From: Streptomyces sp. NBC_00306
Lineage (GTDB): Bacteria; Actinomycetota; Actinomycetes; Streptomycetales; Streptomycetaceae
Direction of reading: 5' to 3'
Assembly: GCF_036169555.1 (NCBI RefSeq)
Contig: NZ_CP108032.1
Location: 6,014,001-6,078,000, forward strand
Length of the DNA: 64,000 nucleotides
The translations under genes and the position numbers were made by a program. The notes beneath the pieces are model-generated. The model was given only the letters and a program-made list of their open reading frames with translations. It did no database searches and was not told the DNA's origin. This document shows, one piece after another, positions 8,760 through 17,595 of the stretch; positions within the stretch are counted from its first letter, which is position 1, and every line of letters starts with the position of its first letter.

Positions 8760-9424
8760 CGCTTCACCGCCACGCGCTTGCCGACCCAGCCGAGGAGGAG
8801 GCCGGTGGGGAGAGTCAGAACGACGAACCCGAAGGCGAAGACGGCCGAGATGAGCACCAACTGCGCTTCGTTCTCGATCATCTCCTTCATCAGCAGGGCC
8901 GCTTCCGCCACACCGATGGCCGCTGCGACCGTGGTGTTCTTCGTCAGGGCGATCAGCACGTTGGTGAGCGGGCCGACCACCGAGCGGAACGCCTGCGGGA
9001 GAACGACACTCATGAGCACCTGGGTGAAGCTGAGCCCGATGGCCCGCGCCGCCTCCGCCTGGCCGACCGGCACCGTGTTGATGCCCGACCGCACGGCCTC
9101 GCAGACGAACGCCGCGGTGTACGCCGACAGTCCGAGGACGGACAGCCTGAACGCCAGGGTGTCGAAGTCGTCCGCCACGCCCAGTGTCATGCCGAAGACA
9201 TCGGCGAGACCGAGCGAGGAGAAGACGATGATGACGGTCAGCGGAATGTTCCGGACCAGGTTCACGTAGACCGTGCCGAAGGCACGCATCAGAGGAACAG
9301 GGCTCACCCGCATCGCGGCAAGAATGGTGCCCAGTACCAAGGAGCCGATTCCGGAGAAGACGGTGAGCTGCACCGTCACCCAGAACGCTCCGAGCAAGTC
9401 GTAGCCTTCAAGAAAGTCGAACAC
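8756..9424 (-). CDS. gluC: Glutamate ABC transporter permease GluC
   Basis: This 222-residue permease is the partner of GluD. The EAA loop reads QAEAARAIGLSFTQVLMSVV, followed by LPQAFRSVVGPLTNVLIALT, both typical of HAAT permeases. It begins MFDFLEGYDLLGAFWVTVQL with the first transmembrane segment starting immediately. A stem-loop lies between gluB and gluC, while gluC and gluD overlap by 4 nt. Thus the two channel subunits are coupled to each other but set off from the binding protein. Confidence 0.93.
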   Translation of the reverse strand: MFDFLEGYDLLGAFWVTVQLTVFSGIGSLVLGTILAAMRVSPVPLMRAFGTVYVNLVRNIPLTVIIVFSSLGLADVFGMTLGVADDFDTLAFRLSVLGLSAYTAAFVCEAVRSGINTVPVGQAEAARAIGLSFTQVLMSVVLPQAFRSVVGPLTNVLIALTKNTTVAAAIGVAEAALLMKEMIENEAQLVLISAVFAFGFVVLTLPTGLLLGWVGKRVAVKR

Positions 9425-9456
9425 TGTCTCCCGCGCTTCCGCGTGTAGGAGGGCGC

Positions 9457-9484
9457 GGCACGCCGCCGTCAGTGGCGGCGTGCC
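9457..9484. promoter_or_regulatory. Intercistronic stem-loop between gluB and gluC
   Basis: A perfect 11-bp stem (GGCACGCCGCC / GGCGGCGTGCC) with a 6-nt loop lies in the 74-bp gap between gluB and gluC. Such hairpins commonly stabilise the mRNA of the binding-protein gene or partly terminate transcription, so that more binding protein than permease is made. No additional promoter is obvious in the gap. Confidence 0.7.
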
Positions 9485-9498
9485 GGGTCAGCCCTGCT

Positions 9499-10338
9499 TC
9501 ACTTGACGATGTTGCCGATCTTCGGGGCGGGCTCGTTCTTGTAGTTGGCCGGACCGAAGTTGTCCGTCACGGCCTTGTCCCAGGCCTTGTCCTTGACCAT
9601 CTTCTCGAGCGCGGCGTTGATCTTGTCGACCATCGCCTTGTCGCCCTTCTTGACGCCGATGCCGTAGTTCTCGTTGCTCAGCTTCAGACCGGCGAGCTTG
9701 AACTTGCCCTTGTACTGGTCCTGCGCGGCGAAGCCGGCGAGGATCGAGTCGTCCGTGGTCAGCGCGTCGACGGCGCCGCTCTGGAGGGCGCTGAGGCACT
9801 CGGAGTAGGTGCCGACCTGCTTCAGCTGGGCCTTCGGCGCGAAGTCCTTCTTCACGTTCTGGGCGGACGTGGAGCCGGTGACCGAGCAGAGCTTCTTGCC
9901 GTTGAGGTCATCGCCCTTGGCGACGTTGTCGTCCGACCGGATCAGCAGGTCCTGGTGGGCGAGCAGGTAGGGGCCGGCGAAGTCGACCTTCTGCGCGCGC
10001 TCGTCGTTGATCGAGTACGTGGCGGCGATGAAGTCCACGTCGCCGCGGGCCAGCGCGGTCTCGCGGTCGGCGCTCTTCGTCTCCTTGAACTCGACGTCGC
10101 CCGGGGCGTAGCCGAGCTCCTTGGCGACGTAGTTGGCGACGTCCACGTCGAAGCCGGTGAACTTGCCGTCAGGCGTCTTCAGGCCGAGGCCCGGCTGGTC
10201 GTACTTGATACCGACGGTGATCTTCTTGCCGCCCGAGTCGCCCGAGCCGCTGTCCTTGTCGTCCGAGCCGCAGGCAGTGGCGGTCAGGGCAAGCGCGAAC
10301 ACGGTGGCCGAAGCGGCGGTGACCTTGCGAAGCTTCAT
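9499..10338 (-). CDS. gluB: Glutamate-binding lipoprotein GluB
   Basis: This 279-residue extracytoplasmic solute-binding protein of family 3 (SBP_bac_3) has a lipoprotein signal peptide ending LALTATAC, with Cys at about residue 23, then a Gly/Ser/Asp linker. Family features include GFDVDVANYVAKELG, ETALARGDVDFIAATYSIND and the C-terminal half repeating the periplasmic-binding fold. It captures glutamate and delivers it to GluCD. It lies 53 nt after gluA and is followed by an intercistronic hairpin. Confidence 0.94.
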   Translation of the reverse strand: MKLRKVTAASATVFALALTATACGSDDKDSGSGDSGGKKITVGIKYDQPGLGLKTPDGKFTGFDVDVANYVAKELGYAPGDVEFKETKSADRETALARGDVDFIAATYSINDERAQKVDFAGPYLLAHQDLLIRSDDNVAKGDDLNGKKLCSVTGSTSAQNVKKDFAPKAQLKQVGTYSECLSALQSGAVDALTTDDSILAGFAAQDQYKGKFKLAGLKLSNENYGIGVKKGDKAMVDKINAALEKMVKDKAWDKAVTDNFGPANYKNEPAPKIGNIVK

Positions 10339-10391
10339 GATGATTTCCCTAGAGTTGACGCGAAGTGATGCGGATCGGGGGGATCCAGGAC

Positions 10392-11177
<786 letters not shown>

Positions 11178-11438
11178 CGGCTTCTAGCTCCGTCCTCCTC
11201 GGTTGGAAGGACCTTAGTCACGCACCGCGACCAGCGTCATTACATCTGAGCTGAAATTGAGCATAACGATCCGGCTGCAAACGGACACTATGCGTGAACG
11301 CGCTGACGCAGGGCGTACGGTCGGCGTACCGGGTGGATAACGGAAAGCGTCGGGAGTGGGAAAGTCTCTTGACTGTCCGCCCGGGAATCGGCCTTGATGC
11401 CCTGGTACGCCGGAAGACCGCACGACCGAAGGGGGGCC
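11178..11438. promoter_or_regulatory. Divergent gluA/gluR control region
   Basis: This 261-bp region holds the promoters of gluABCD (minus) and gluR-gluK (plus). TGAGC occurs twice in direct orientation at 11247-11251 and 11258-11262, exactly 11 bp apart, the spacing typical of OmpR-family regulator sites. I propose it as a GluR site candidate. The rest shows no gene. Promoter elements could not be assigned with confidence. Confidence 0.5.
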
Positions 11439-12143
11439 ATGAGGCTGCTGCTCGTCGAGGACGACGACCATGTCGCCGCCGCCCTGTCCGCGGTGCTCGC
11501 CCGGCACGGATTCGACGTCGTGCACGCTCGCAACGGCGAGCAGGCCCTGCACGCGGTGCTGCCGGCGACGCACCCCGACAAGCCGCCGTTCGGCGTCGTC
11601 CTGCTCGACCTGGGGCTGCCCGACCAGGACGGCTACCAAGTGTGCGGAAAGCTCCGGAAGATCACGTCGACCCCGGTGATCATGGTGACCGCACGCGCCG
11701 ATGTGCGCTCCCGGATCCACGGCCTCAACCTCGGCGCCGACGACTATGTCGTCAAGCCGTACGACACCGGCGAACTGCTGGCCCGTATCCACGCCGTCAG
11801 CCGGCGCAAGTCGGGAGGCGACGAACCGGCGGTGGTCGTGGGTGACGAGGCGCTGCGGCTCGGTGCCGTGACCATCGAGCTGCCCACCCGGCGCGTCAGC
11901 GTCGACGGCGCCCCGGTACAGCTCACCCGCAAGGAGTTCGACCTGTTGGCGCTGCTCGCCCAGCGGCCCGGTGTGGTCTTCCGCCGGGAACAGATCATCA
12001 GCGAGGTCTGGCGCACCAGTTGGGAAGGCACCGGCCGCACGCTCGAGGTGCACGTCGCCTCCCTGCGCTCCAAGCTCCGGATGCCCGCACTGATCGAGAC
12101 CGTGCGTGGCGTCGGCTACCGCCTGGTCGCCCCGGCCGCGTAA
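11439..12143 (+). CDS. gluR: OmpR-family response regulator GluR
   Basis: This 234-residue response regulator has an N-terminal receiver with acidic pocket LLLVEDDDH, phosphoacceptor Asp57 in VVLLDLGLPDQ, and the conserved Lys in DYVVKPYDTGEL. A C-terminal winged helix follows: LTRKEFDLLALLAQRPGVVF and the recognition/wing region VASLRSKLRM. The ATG at 11439 has GAAGGGGGG just upstream. It is 6 nt before the kinase gene gluK and divergent from gluABCD. By position and order it matches the S. coelicolor GluR-GluK system reported to control glutamate sensing and uptake. Confidence 0.88.
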   Translation: MRLLLVEDDDHVAAALSAVLARHGFDVVHARNGEQALHAVLPATHPDKPPFGVVLLDLGLPDQDGYQVCGKLRKITSTPVIMVTARADVRSRIHGLNLGADDYVVKPYDTGELLARIHAVSRRKSGGDEPAVVVGDEALRLGAVTIELPTRRVSVDGAPVQLTRKEFDLLALLAQRPGVVFRREQIISEVWRTSWEGTGRTLEVHVASLRSKLRMPALIETVRGVGYRLVAPAA

Positions 12144-12149
12144 CTCCCT

Positions 12150-13535
12150 GTGCGTACCCGACTTCTTCCGCTCCTCATCGTCCTCATGGCGGGCGTGCTG
12201 CTCGCGCTCGGCTTTCCGCTCGCGGTGAGCGTCGCGGCGGCGGAGCAGCAGCGGGTGGTCGTGGACCGTATCGACGACACGGTGCGCTTCGCGGCGCTCG
12301 CGCAGTTCGTCACCGACCCTTCCAGCCTGGACGAGCGGCGCTCCACGCTCCAGGAGCAGCTCCGCCGCTACCACGCCACGTACGGCATCAAGGCCGCCGT
12401 CTTCTACCGCGACGGCGATGCCTTGGCCCGCGCGCCCGAGGACTGGTCCGTGCCGACGGACGGCGAGGGCCGGGAGGCCTTCAGGGACGCCCTGTCGGGC
12501 CGCCGCAGCCAGGACCCGCCGCAGGTGTGGCCGTGGCAGCAGGGCGGCCGTCTCGTCGTCGCCTCGCCCGTCGTACGGGACGGGGACGTCGTCGCGGTCG
12601 TCTTCACCGACTCGCCCACCAGCCAGCTGCGCTCGCGTGTGCTGCGCGGCTGGCTGCTGATCATCGCCGGCGAGAGCGCGGCCATGCTGGTCGCCGTCGG
12701 CGCGGCCATCCGTCTGACCGGGTGGGTGCTGCGGCCGGTCCGCGTCCTCGACGCCGCCACGCACGACATCGCGACGGGCCGGATGAAGTCGCGGGTCGCC
12801 GCGGCCGGCGGGCCGCCCGAGCTCAGACGGCTGGCCGGCTCGTTCAACGAGATGGCGGACAACGTCGAGCAAGTGCTGGAGCAGCAGCGCGCGTTCGTCG
12901 CCGACGCCTCCCACCAACTGCGCAACCCCCTGGCCGCGCTGCTGCTGCGTATCGAACTCCTCGCCCTCGAACTGCCCGAAGGCAACGAGGAGATCGCCTC
13001 CGTCCGTACCGAGGGGAAGCGTCTCGCCCAGGTCCTCGACGATCTGCTGGACCTGGCGCTGGCCGAGCACGCCGCCGCGGATCTGCAGCTCACCGACATC
13101 GGTGAGCTGGCGGCAGAACGCGTCGCCGCCTGGCGTCCGCTCGCCGAGGAGAAGGGCATCCGGCTCGTCGAGCACCGGGCCGCGGTCACCGCCTGGGTCG
13201 ACCCGATCGCCCTGTCCAGCGCCTTGGACGCGGTGATCGACAACGCCCTGAAGTTCACGCCGGCGGGCGAGGAGGTCACGGTGACGGTCGCCTCCAACGG
13301 CGAGAGGTCCACCATCGTGATCACCGACTGCGGACCCGGCCTGACCGACGAGGAGCTCACGCGCGTCGGCGACCGCTTCTGGCGCAGCGGCCGCCACCAG
13401 AACGTCAAGGGCTCGGGCCTCGGACTGTCCATCTCGCGCGCCCTGCTGTCGGCGGGCGGCGGTCGGATCTCTTACGCGCACCATGATCCGCGCGGACTTG
13501 TGGTGACGGTGAGTGTGCCGCGCACGTCTCCGTGA
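12150..13535 (+). CDS. gluK: Sensor histidine kinase GluK
   Basis: This 461-residue membrane kinase has TM1 at about residues 7-30, an extracytoplasmic sensor of roughly 135 residues and TM2 around LIIAGESAAMLVAVGAAIRL. HAMP follows, then the H-box FVADASHQLRNPLAA with His255, an N-box DNALKFTPAG, and G-boxes in DCGPGL and GSGLGLSIS. It starts with GTG 6 nt after gluR. The extracellular loop presumably senses glutamate, as reported for the S. coelicolor homologue; the ligand is not evident from this sequence. Confidence 0.88.
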   Translation: MRTRLLPLLIVLMAGVLLALGFPLAVSVAAAEQQRVVVDRIDDTVRFAALAQFVTDPSSLDERRSTLQEQLRRYHATYGIKAAVFYRDGDALARAPEDWSVPTDGEGREAFRDALSGRRSQDPPQVWPWQQGGRLVVASPVVRDGDVVAVVFTDSPTSQLRSRVLRGWLLIIAGESAAMLVAVGAAIRLTGWVLRPVRVLDAATHDIATGRMKSRVAAAGGPPELRRLAGSFNEMADNVEQVLEQQRAFVADASHQLRNPLAALLLRIELLALELPEGNEEIASVRTEGKRLAQVLDDLLDLALAEHAAADLQLTDIGELAAERVAAWRPLAEEKGIRLVEHRAAVTAWVDPIALSSALDAVIDNALKFTPAGEEVTVTVASNGERSTIVITDCGPGLTDEELTRVGDRFWRSGRHQNVKGSGLGLSISRALLSAGGGRISYAHHDPRGLVVTVSVPRTSP

Positions 13536-13577
13536 GGGACGCCGCGAGCGGCCGGTCCTGGCGGGGCTCAGGGTGTG

Positions 13578-13600
13578 CGGGAGCCGCAGCGGCTCTCGCG
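13578..13600. terminator. Short hairpin between gluK and the TAXI gene
   Basis: CGGGAGCCG and CGGCTCTCG pair around a 3-nt loop with one G-T pair, in the 85-bp convergent gap between gluK and the minus-strand TAXI gene. It may serve both directions. Confidence 0.45.
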
Positions 13601-13620
13601 TGAAGCGGAGCCGTACTCGC

Positions 13621-14616
13621 TCAGGGCTTCGACGAGCTGTAGTAGCGCCGGGCGCCCTCGTGCAGTGGCAGCGGGTCGGTGTAGACCGCGGTCCGCAGGT
13701 CCACCAGCTGGGCGGGATGGACGGTGTTGCCGATCCGGTCGCGGCTCCTGATCACCGTACGGGTGAACCCCTCCACCATCGCCGGGTCGATCCGGTCGGT
13801 CGTCACCAGCAGGTTCGCCACCGCCATCGTCGGTACGGTCGCCCCGCTCTGCGCCTCGAGGTAGGCGTCGGGCGGCATGATGGCCGAGCGGTAGTAGTTC
13901 GCCGCGCTGGCGACGTGCAGTTTCTCCACCAGTTCCGACTCCAGCGGCACGAGCCGGATCTGGTAGCGCTCCGACAGCTTCTGCACGGTGCTGGTGGGCA
14001 GACCGCCCGACCAGAAGAAGGCGTCGAGCTTTCCGCGCTCCAGCTGCGACGGCATGGTGTCGATGCCGGCCGGCACGGCCGTGATGTCGCTCTTGGGATC
14101 GATGCCCGCGGCGGTCAGCAGCCGCTCGGCGACCAGACGCACTCCTGACCCCACCTGGCCCACGCCGACCTTCCTGCCGCGCAGGTCCTCGATATTGAAC
14201 ACCGGCGAGTTCCGGGGCACCACGAGCTGGACATAGTCGTCGTACAGGCGCGCACAGCCCCGCAGCCGCTCCGCGCCCGCCTTGTTCTCCCGCTTGTACT
14301 TCGCGACGGCATCGGCGGTGGCGATGGTGAAGTCGGCCTCGCCGGAGGCCACCCGCGCCAGATTCTCCTGCGACCCCTCGCTGAGCCGCAGATCTATGTC
14401 GACGTCCGGCAGGTCCTTGGCGAGCGCGTCCTTCAGCAGCACGCCGTAACGCTGGTAGACACCGCTCTGCGAGCCCGTACTGAACGTGATCGAGCCCTCC
14501 GGCGAGGTGCTGCCGAAGGGCAGCAGCCACCAGAGCAGCAGCCCCACCACCGCGAGCGCGGTGGCCGACGTCTGCAGAGCACGACGACGGCTGACACGGG
14601 ACAAGGGCTGGAGCAT
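13621..14616 (-). CDS. TAXI family TRAP-type solute-binding protein
   Basis: This 331-residue secreted or membrane-anchored protein begins with SRRRALQTSATALA and a hydrophobic stretch at about residues 18-34, without a lipobox cysteine. ITFSTGSQSGVYQRYGVLL is the typical opening of TAXI (TRAP-associated extracytoplasmic immunogenic) proteins. Later segments such as RGRKVGVGQVGSGVRLVAER and DAFFWSGGLPTSTVQ support this. No TRAP membrane subunits are adjacent, so it may act as an orphan sensor-type binding protein, possibly with the neighbouring GluK, although it is convergent with it. Its ligand is unknown. Confidence 0.85.
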   Translation of the reverse strand: MLQPLSRVSRRRALQTSATALAVVGLLLWWLLPFGSTSPEGSITFSTGSQSGVYQRYGVLLKDALAKDLPDVDIDLRLSEGSQENLARVASGEADFTIATADAVAKYKRENKAGAERLRGCARLYDDYVQLVVPRNSPVFNIEDLRGRKVGVGQVGSGVRLVAERLLTAAGIDPKSDITAVPAGIDTMPSQLERGKLDAFFWSGGLPTSTVQKLSERYQIRLVPLESELVEKLHVASAANYYRSAIMPPDAYLEAQSGATVPTMAVANLLVTTDRIDPAMVEGFTRTVIRSRDRIGNTVHPAQLVDLRTAVYTDPLPLHEGARRYYSSSKP

Positions 14617-14715
14617 GCTGGCGATCCTGCCAGCTCACTCCCTGTGATGGCCAGGCCCTGCCTCGTGGAAGGCCGGGGCGGAGGGCCGGTGCCACCCCGT
14701 ACCCTGGTTGGCGCG

Positions 14716-16206
14716 ATGAGTGCGAAAACTTACGAGGTGCGCACCTACGGGTGCCAGATGAACGTCCACGACTCCGAGCGCCTGTCGGGCCTGCTGGAGG
14801 GTGCCGGATACGTCCGTGCGCCCGAGGGGGCCGACGGTGACGCCGATGTCGTCGTCTTCAACACCTGCGCGGTGCGGGAGAACGCGGACAACAAGCTGTA
14901 CGGCAATCTCGGCCGGCTCGCCCCGATGAAGACCAAGCGACCCGGCATGCAGATCGCCGTCGGAGGCTGCCTGGCCCAGAAGGACCGCGACACGATCGTC
15001 ACCAGAGCGCCCTGGGTCGACGTCGTCTTCGGCACGCACAACATCGGCAAGCTGCCCGTCCTGCTGGAGCGCGCCCGCGTCCAGGAAGAGGCGCAGGTCG
15101 AGATCGCCGAGTCGCTCGAGGCCTTCCCCTCGACGCTGCCGACCCGCCGCGAGTCGGCGTACGCGGCCTGGGTCTCGATCTCCGTCGGCTGCAACAACAC
15201 GTGCACCTTCTGCATCGTCCCCGCGCTCCGCGGCAAGGAAAAGGACCGCCGGCCGGGCGACATCCTCGCCGAGATCGAGGCACTCGTCGCCGAGGGCGTC
15301 TCCGAGATCACCCTGCTCGGCCAGAACGTCAATGCGTACGGCTCCGACATCGGCGACCGTGAGGCGTTCAGCAAGCTGCTGCGCGCCTGCGGTGCGATCG
15401 AGGGTCTCGAGCGCGTGCGCTTCACCTCACCGCACCCGCGCGACTTCACGGACGATGTCATCGCGGCCATGGCCGAGACCCCGAACGTGATGCCGCAGCT
15501 GCACATGCCGCTGCAGTCCGGTTCGGACACCGTGCTCAAGGCCATGCGTCGCTCGTACCGGCAGGAGCGTTTCCTCGGGATCATCGAGAAGGTGCGCACC
15601 GCGATCCCGCACGCCGCCATCTCCACCGACATCATCGTGGGCTTCCCCGGCGAGACCGAGGAGGACTTCGAGCAGACGATGCACACGGTGCGCGAGGCAC
15701 GTTTCGCGAACGCCTTCACCTTCCAGTACTCCAAGCGCCCCGGCACTCCGGCCGCCACCATGGACGGCCAGATCCCCAAGGAGGTCGTGCAGGCGCGCTA
15801 CGAGCGTCTGGTCGCCCTCCAGGAGGAGATCTCCTGGGCGGAGAACAAGAAGCAGGTCGGCCGGGTCCTCGACGTCATGGTCGCCGAGGGTGAGGGCCGC
15901 AAGGACGGTGCCACCCACCGTCTGTCGGGCCGTGCGCCCGACAACCGCCTGGTGCACTTCACCAAGCCGGACGAGGCGGTACGGCCGGGCGACGTGGTGA
16001 CGGTCGAGGTCACCTACGCGGCGCCGCACCATCTGCTCGCGGAGGGCCGGGCCACGTCGGTGCGCCGCACCCGCGCGGGCGACGCCTGGGAGAAGCGCAA
16101 TGCCACGCAGGCGGCGCAGCCCGCGGGCGTGATGCTGGGTCTGCCGAAGATCGGCGTTCCGGAGCCGCTTCCGGCGGCCGCGGCACCGGGCTGCGGCTGC
16201 GACTAG
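14716..16206 (+). CDS. miaB: tRNA-2-methylthio-N6-dimethylallyladenosine synthase
   Basis: MiaB (496 aa) is a radical-SAM methylthiotransferase that converts i6A37 to ms2i6A37 in tRNA. The N-terminal MTTase domain carries three cluster cysteines in YGCQMN, NTCAVREN and VGGCLAQKD. The radical-SAM motif CNNTCTFC follows at about residue 160, and a C-terminal TRAM domain covers roughly residues 370-440. The ATG at 14716 (MSAKTYEVRTYGC) is the family start. The TAG stop (16204-16206) lies inside the 6-bp target duplicated by the IS481-type element, so the insertion left the protein intact. MiaA, which makes its substrate, is encoded 2.7 kb downstream. Confidence 0.97.
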   Translation: MSAKTYEVRTYGCQMNVHDSERLSGLLEGAGYVRAPEGADGDADVVVFNTCAVRENADNKLYGNLGRLAPMKTKRPGMQIAVGGCLAQKDRDTIVTRAPWVDVVFGTHNIGKLPVLLERARVQEEAQVEIAESLEAFPSTLPTRRESAYAAWVSISVGCNNTCTFCIVPALRGKEKDRRPGDILAEIEALVAEGVSEITLLGQNVNAYGSDIGDREAFSKLLRACGAIEGLERVRFTSPHPRDFTDDVIAAMAETPNVMPQLHMPLQSGSDTVLKAMRRSYRQERFLGIIEKVRTAIPHAAISTDIIVGFPGETEEDFEQTMHTVREARFANAFTFQYSKRPGTPAATMDGQIPKEVVQARYERLVALQEEISWAENKKQVGRVLDVMVAEGEGRKDGATHRLSGRAPDNRLVHFTKPDEAVRPGDVVTVEVTYAAPHHLLAEGRATSVRRTRAGDAWEKRNATQAAQPAGVMLGLPKIGVPEPLPAAAAPGCGCD

Positions 16207-16207
16207 G
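16202..16207. repeat. Target-site duplication ACTAGG, left copy
   Basis: ACTAGG immediately left of the IS481-type inverted repeat matches the copy at 17260-17265. It fits the NCTAGN target of IS481. It includes the miaB stop codon TAG. Confidence 0.9.
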
Positions 16208-17159
16208 TGTATTGACCTGGAGGGTTGTTCACGCGGCTGATGGGTGGCTGGCCTCCGAGTGCGGTGTGGCAGCGATGGTAGTTGTAGGTGTGCAGGAAGT
16301 CGGCGAGTGCGGCCGTGCGCTGGTCGTTGCTGGTGTAGGGCCGCTGGTAGGCCCATTCGTCGAGCAGGGTGCGGTTGAAGCGTTCGACTTTCCCGTTGGT
16401 CTGCGGCCGGTAGGGGCGGGTGAGTTTGCCGGCCGCGCCGAGGTCGGCCAGGGCCTGCTTCCAGAGGCTGCTTTTGCGGTAGGACCAGGCGTTGTCGGTC
16501 AGCACGCGTTCGATCCGGTCGATGCCGTGGGTGGCGAAGAACGTGGCTGCCCGGCTCAGGAAGGCGGCGCAGGTGGCGGCTTTCTCATCGTGGTGGACCT
16601 CGCTGTAGGCGAGGCGGGTGTGGTCGTCGACCGCGGAGTGGACGTAGTCGAATCCGACGCCGGTCTTGGTCGGGCGGCTTTCGGGCCGTCCCAGGACGCG
16701 CCAGCCGCCGCCGTCCGGGATCCGGCCGAGTTTCTTCACGTCGACGTGCACCAGCTCGCCGGGCCTCTCGCGCTCGTAGCGGCGGATCACCTGCCCGGTG
16801 GGCCGGTCCAGGAAGGCCAGGCGGTTCAGGCCGTGACGAGCAAGGATCCGGTGCACGGTCGAGGCGGGCAGTCCCAGGATCGGGCCGATCCGCGCCGGAC
16901 CGAGCTTGCGCTCCTTGCGTAGTCGGCAGACCCGGCCCTCGGTCTCGGCCGCGGTCCTGTGCGGTGTCGTATGCGGCCGGCTGGACCGGTCCCGCAATCC
17001 GGCCTCGCCCTCCGCCCGCCACCGCCGCACCCATTTGTGAGCCGTGGTGCGGGATATGCCCATCTCGGCCGCGACATGCGCGACCGGACGGCCCGAACGG
17101 ACACGTTCAACCAGCAGCCGCCTGCCGTGAATGGTCAGCCGGGCATTACGGTGGGACAC
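16203..17159 (-). CDS. IS481-family transposase
   Basis: This 318-residue DDE transposase has an N-terminal helix-turn-helix (VAHVAAEMGISRTTAHKWVR) and a second HTH-like segment. The integrase core follows: first Asp in LVHVDVKKLG, second Asp in RVLTDNAWSYR, and Glu in NGKVERFNRTLLDEW. The GTG at 17159 (VSHRNARLTIHGR) is preferred over upstream ATG options, which would lie outside normal IS481 proteins. The reading frame ends with TAG using the CTAG of the target site, so its stop codon is shared, on the opposite strand, with the miaB stop region. No frameshift or internal stop is present. Confidence 0.93.
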   Translation of the reverse strand: MSHRNARLTIHGRRLLVERVRSGRPVAHVAAEMGISRTTAHKWVRRWRAEGEAGLRDRSSRPHTTPHRTAAETEGRVCRLRKERKLGPARIGPILGLPASTVHRILARHGLNRLAFLDRPTGQVIRRYERERPGELVHVDVKKLGRIPDGGGWRVLGRPESRPTKTGVGFDYVHSAVDDHTRLAYSEVHHDEKAATCAAFLSRAATFFATHGIDRIERVLTDNAWSYRKSSLWKQALADLGAAGKLTRPYRPQTNGKVERFNRTLLDEWAYQRPYTSNDQRTAALADFLHTYNYHRCHTALGGQPPISRVNNPPGQYT

Positions 17160-17259
17160 GAAGACCTCCGTGCGGTGCAGTCCTAGACAGCTCCACCACA
17201 CCGGAGGTCTTCGCCATGATCAAGACCCACAACAGTCAACAACGCTCGTGATCAATACA
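16208..17259 (-). mobile_element. IS481-family insertion sequence, complete (1052 bp)
   Basis: The element has imperfect terminal inverted repeats beginning TGTATTGA at both ends; the two ends also share GAG and GTTGTT at aligned positions further in. It is flanked by 6-bp direct repeats ACTAGG (NCTAGN type). The size is close to the 1.05 kb of classical IS481. It encodes one intact transposase on the minus strand. It sits exactly at the miaB stop codon and abuts a separate MITE-like repeat. Intact termini, target duplication and ORF suggest a recent, potentially mobile insertion. Confidence 0.92.
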
Positions 17260-17265
17260 ACTAGG
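17260..17265. repeat. Target-site duplication ACTAGG, right copy
   Basis: This is the second copy of the 6-bp target duplicated on insertion of the IS481-type element; its partner is at 16202-16207. Confidence 0.9.
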
Positions 17266-17266
17266 T

Positions 17267-17485
17267 CCTGTCCGGGCGGTCTTCGAGGATCGGCCTGTGG
17301 CGTCGGTTGCGGTGCATCGCACGGCGGTGGGGGCATCCCCGGCCGGAGGCTGGGGGAGATCGTCCTCGTACTGGGCGTACTCGGGCGACTTTGACAACAC
17401 AGCGTGGGGGCACCTTCCGTGCCCGAAGGGCTACGGGGGAGTGCCGTAGCTGTCGTCACAGGCCCGACAAGATCGCCCGGACAGG
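17267..17485. mobile_element. MITE-like element with long inverted repeats (219 bp)
   Basis: The left end CCTGTCCGGGCG and the right end CGCCCGGACAGG are exact inverted repeats. Complementarity continues for about 35 bp with small interruptions (TCTT, CGG and CCTGTG blocks match). There is no transposase ORF inside. The interior contains short repeated purine-rich motifs (CTGGGGGAG, CTACGGGGGAG). This looks like a non-autonomous, miniature inverted-repeat element of the type dispersed in Streptomyces genomes. It fills most of the otherwise gene-free gap before the LigB-like gene. No clear target duplication was found. Confidence 0.7.
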
Positions 17486-17595
17486 GCCCAGGACCGGGTC
17501 CGGACGGGGCCTGAGCGACTGGACGCCGCCAGGCCCTCCGCGGGGCTTTCGACCGACCGCGCCGCGGCTTGCCCGGGCGGACTAGGCTGCCGATC

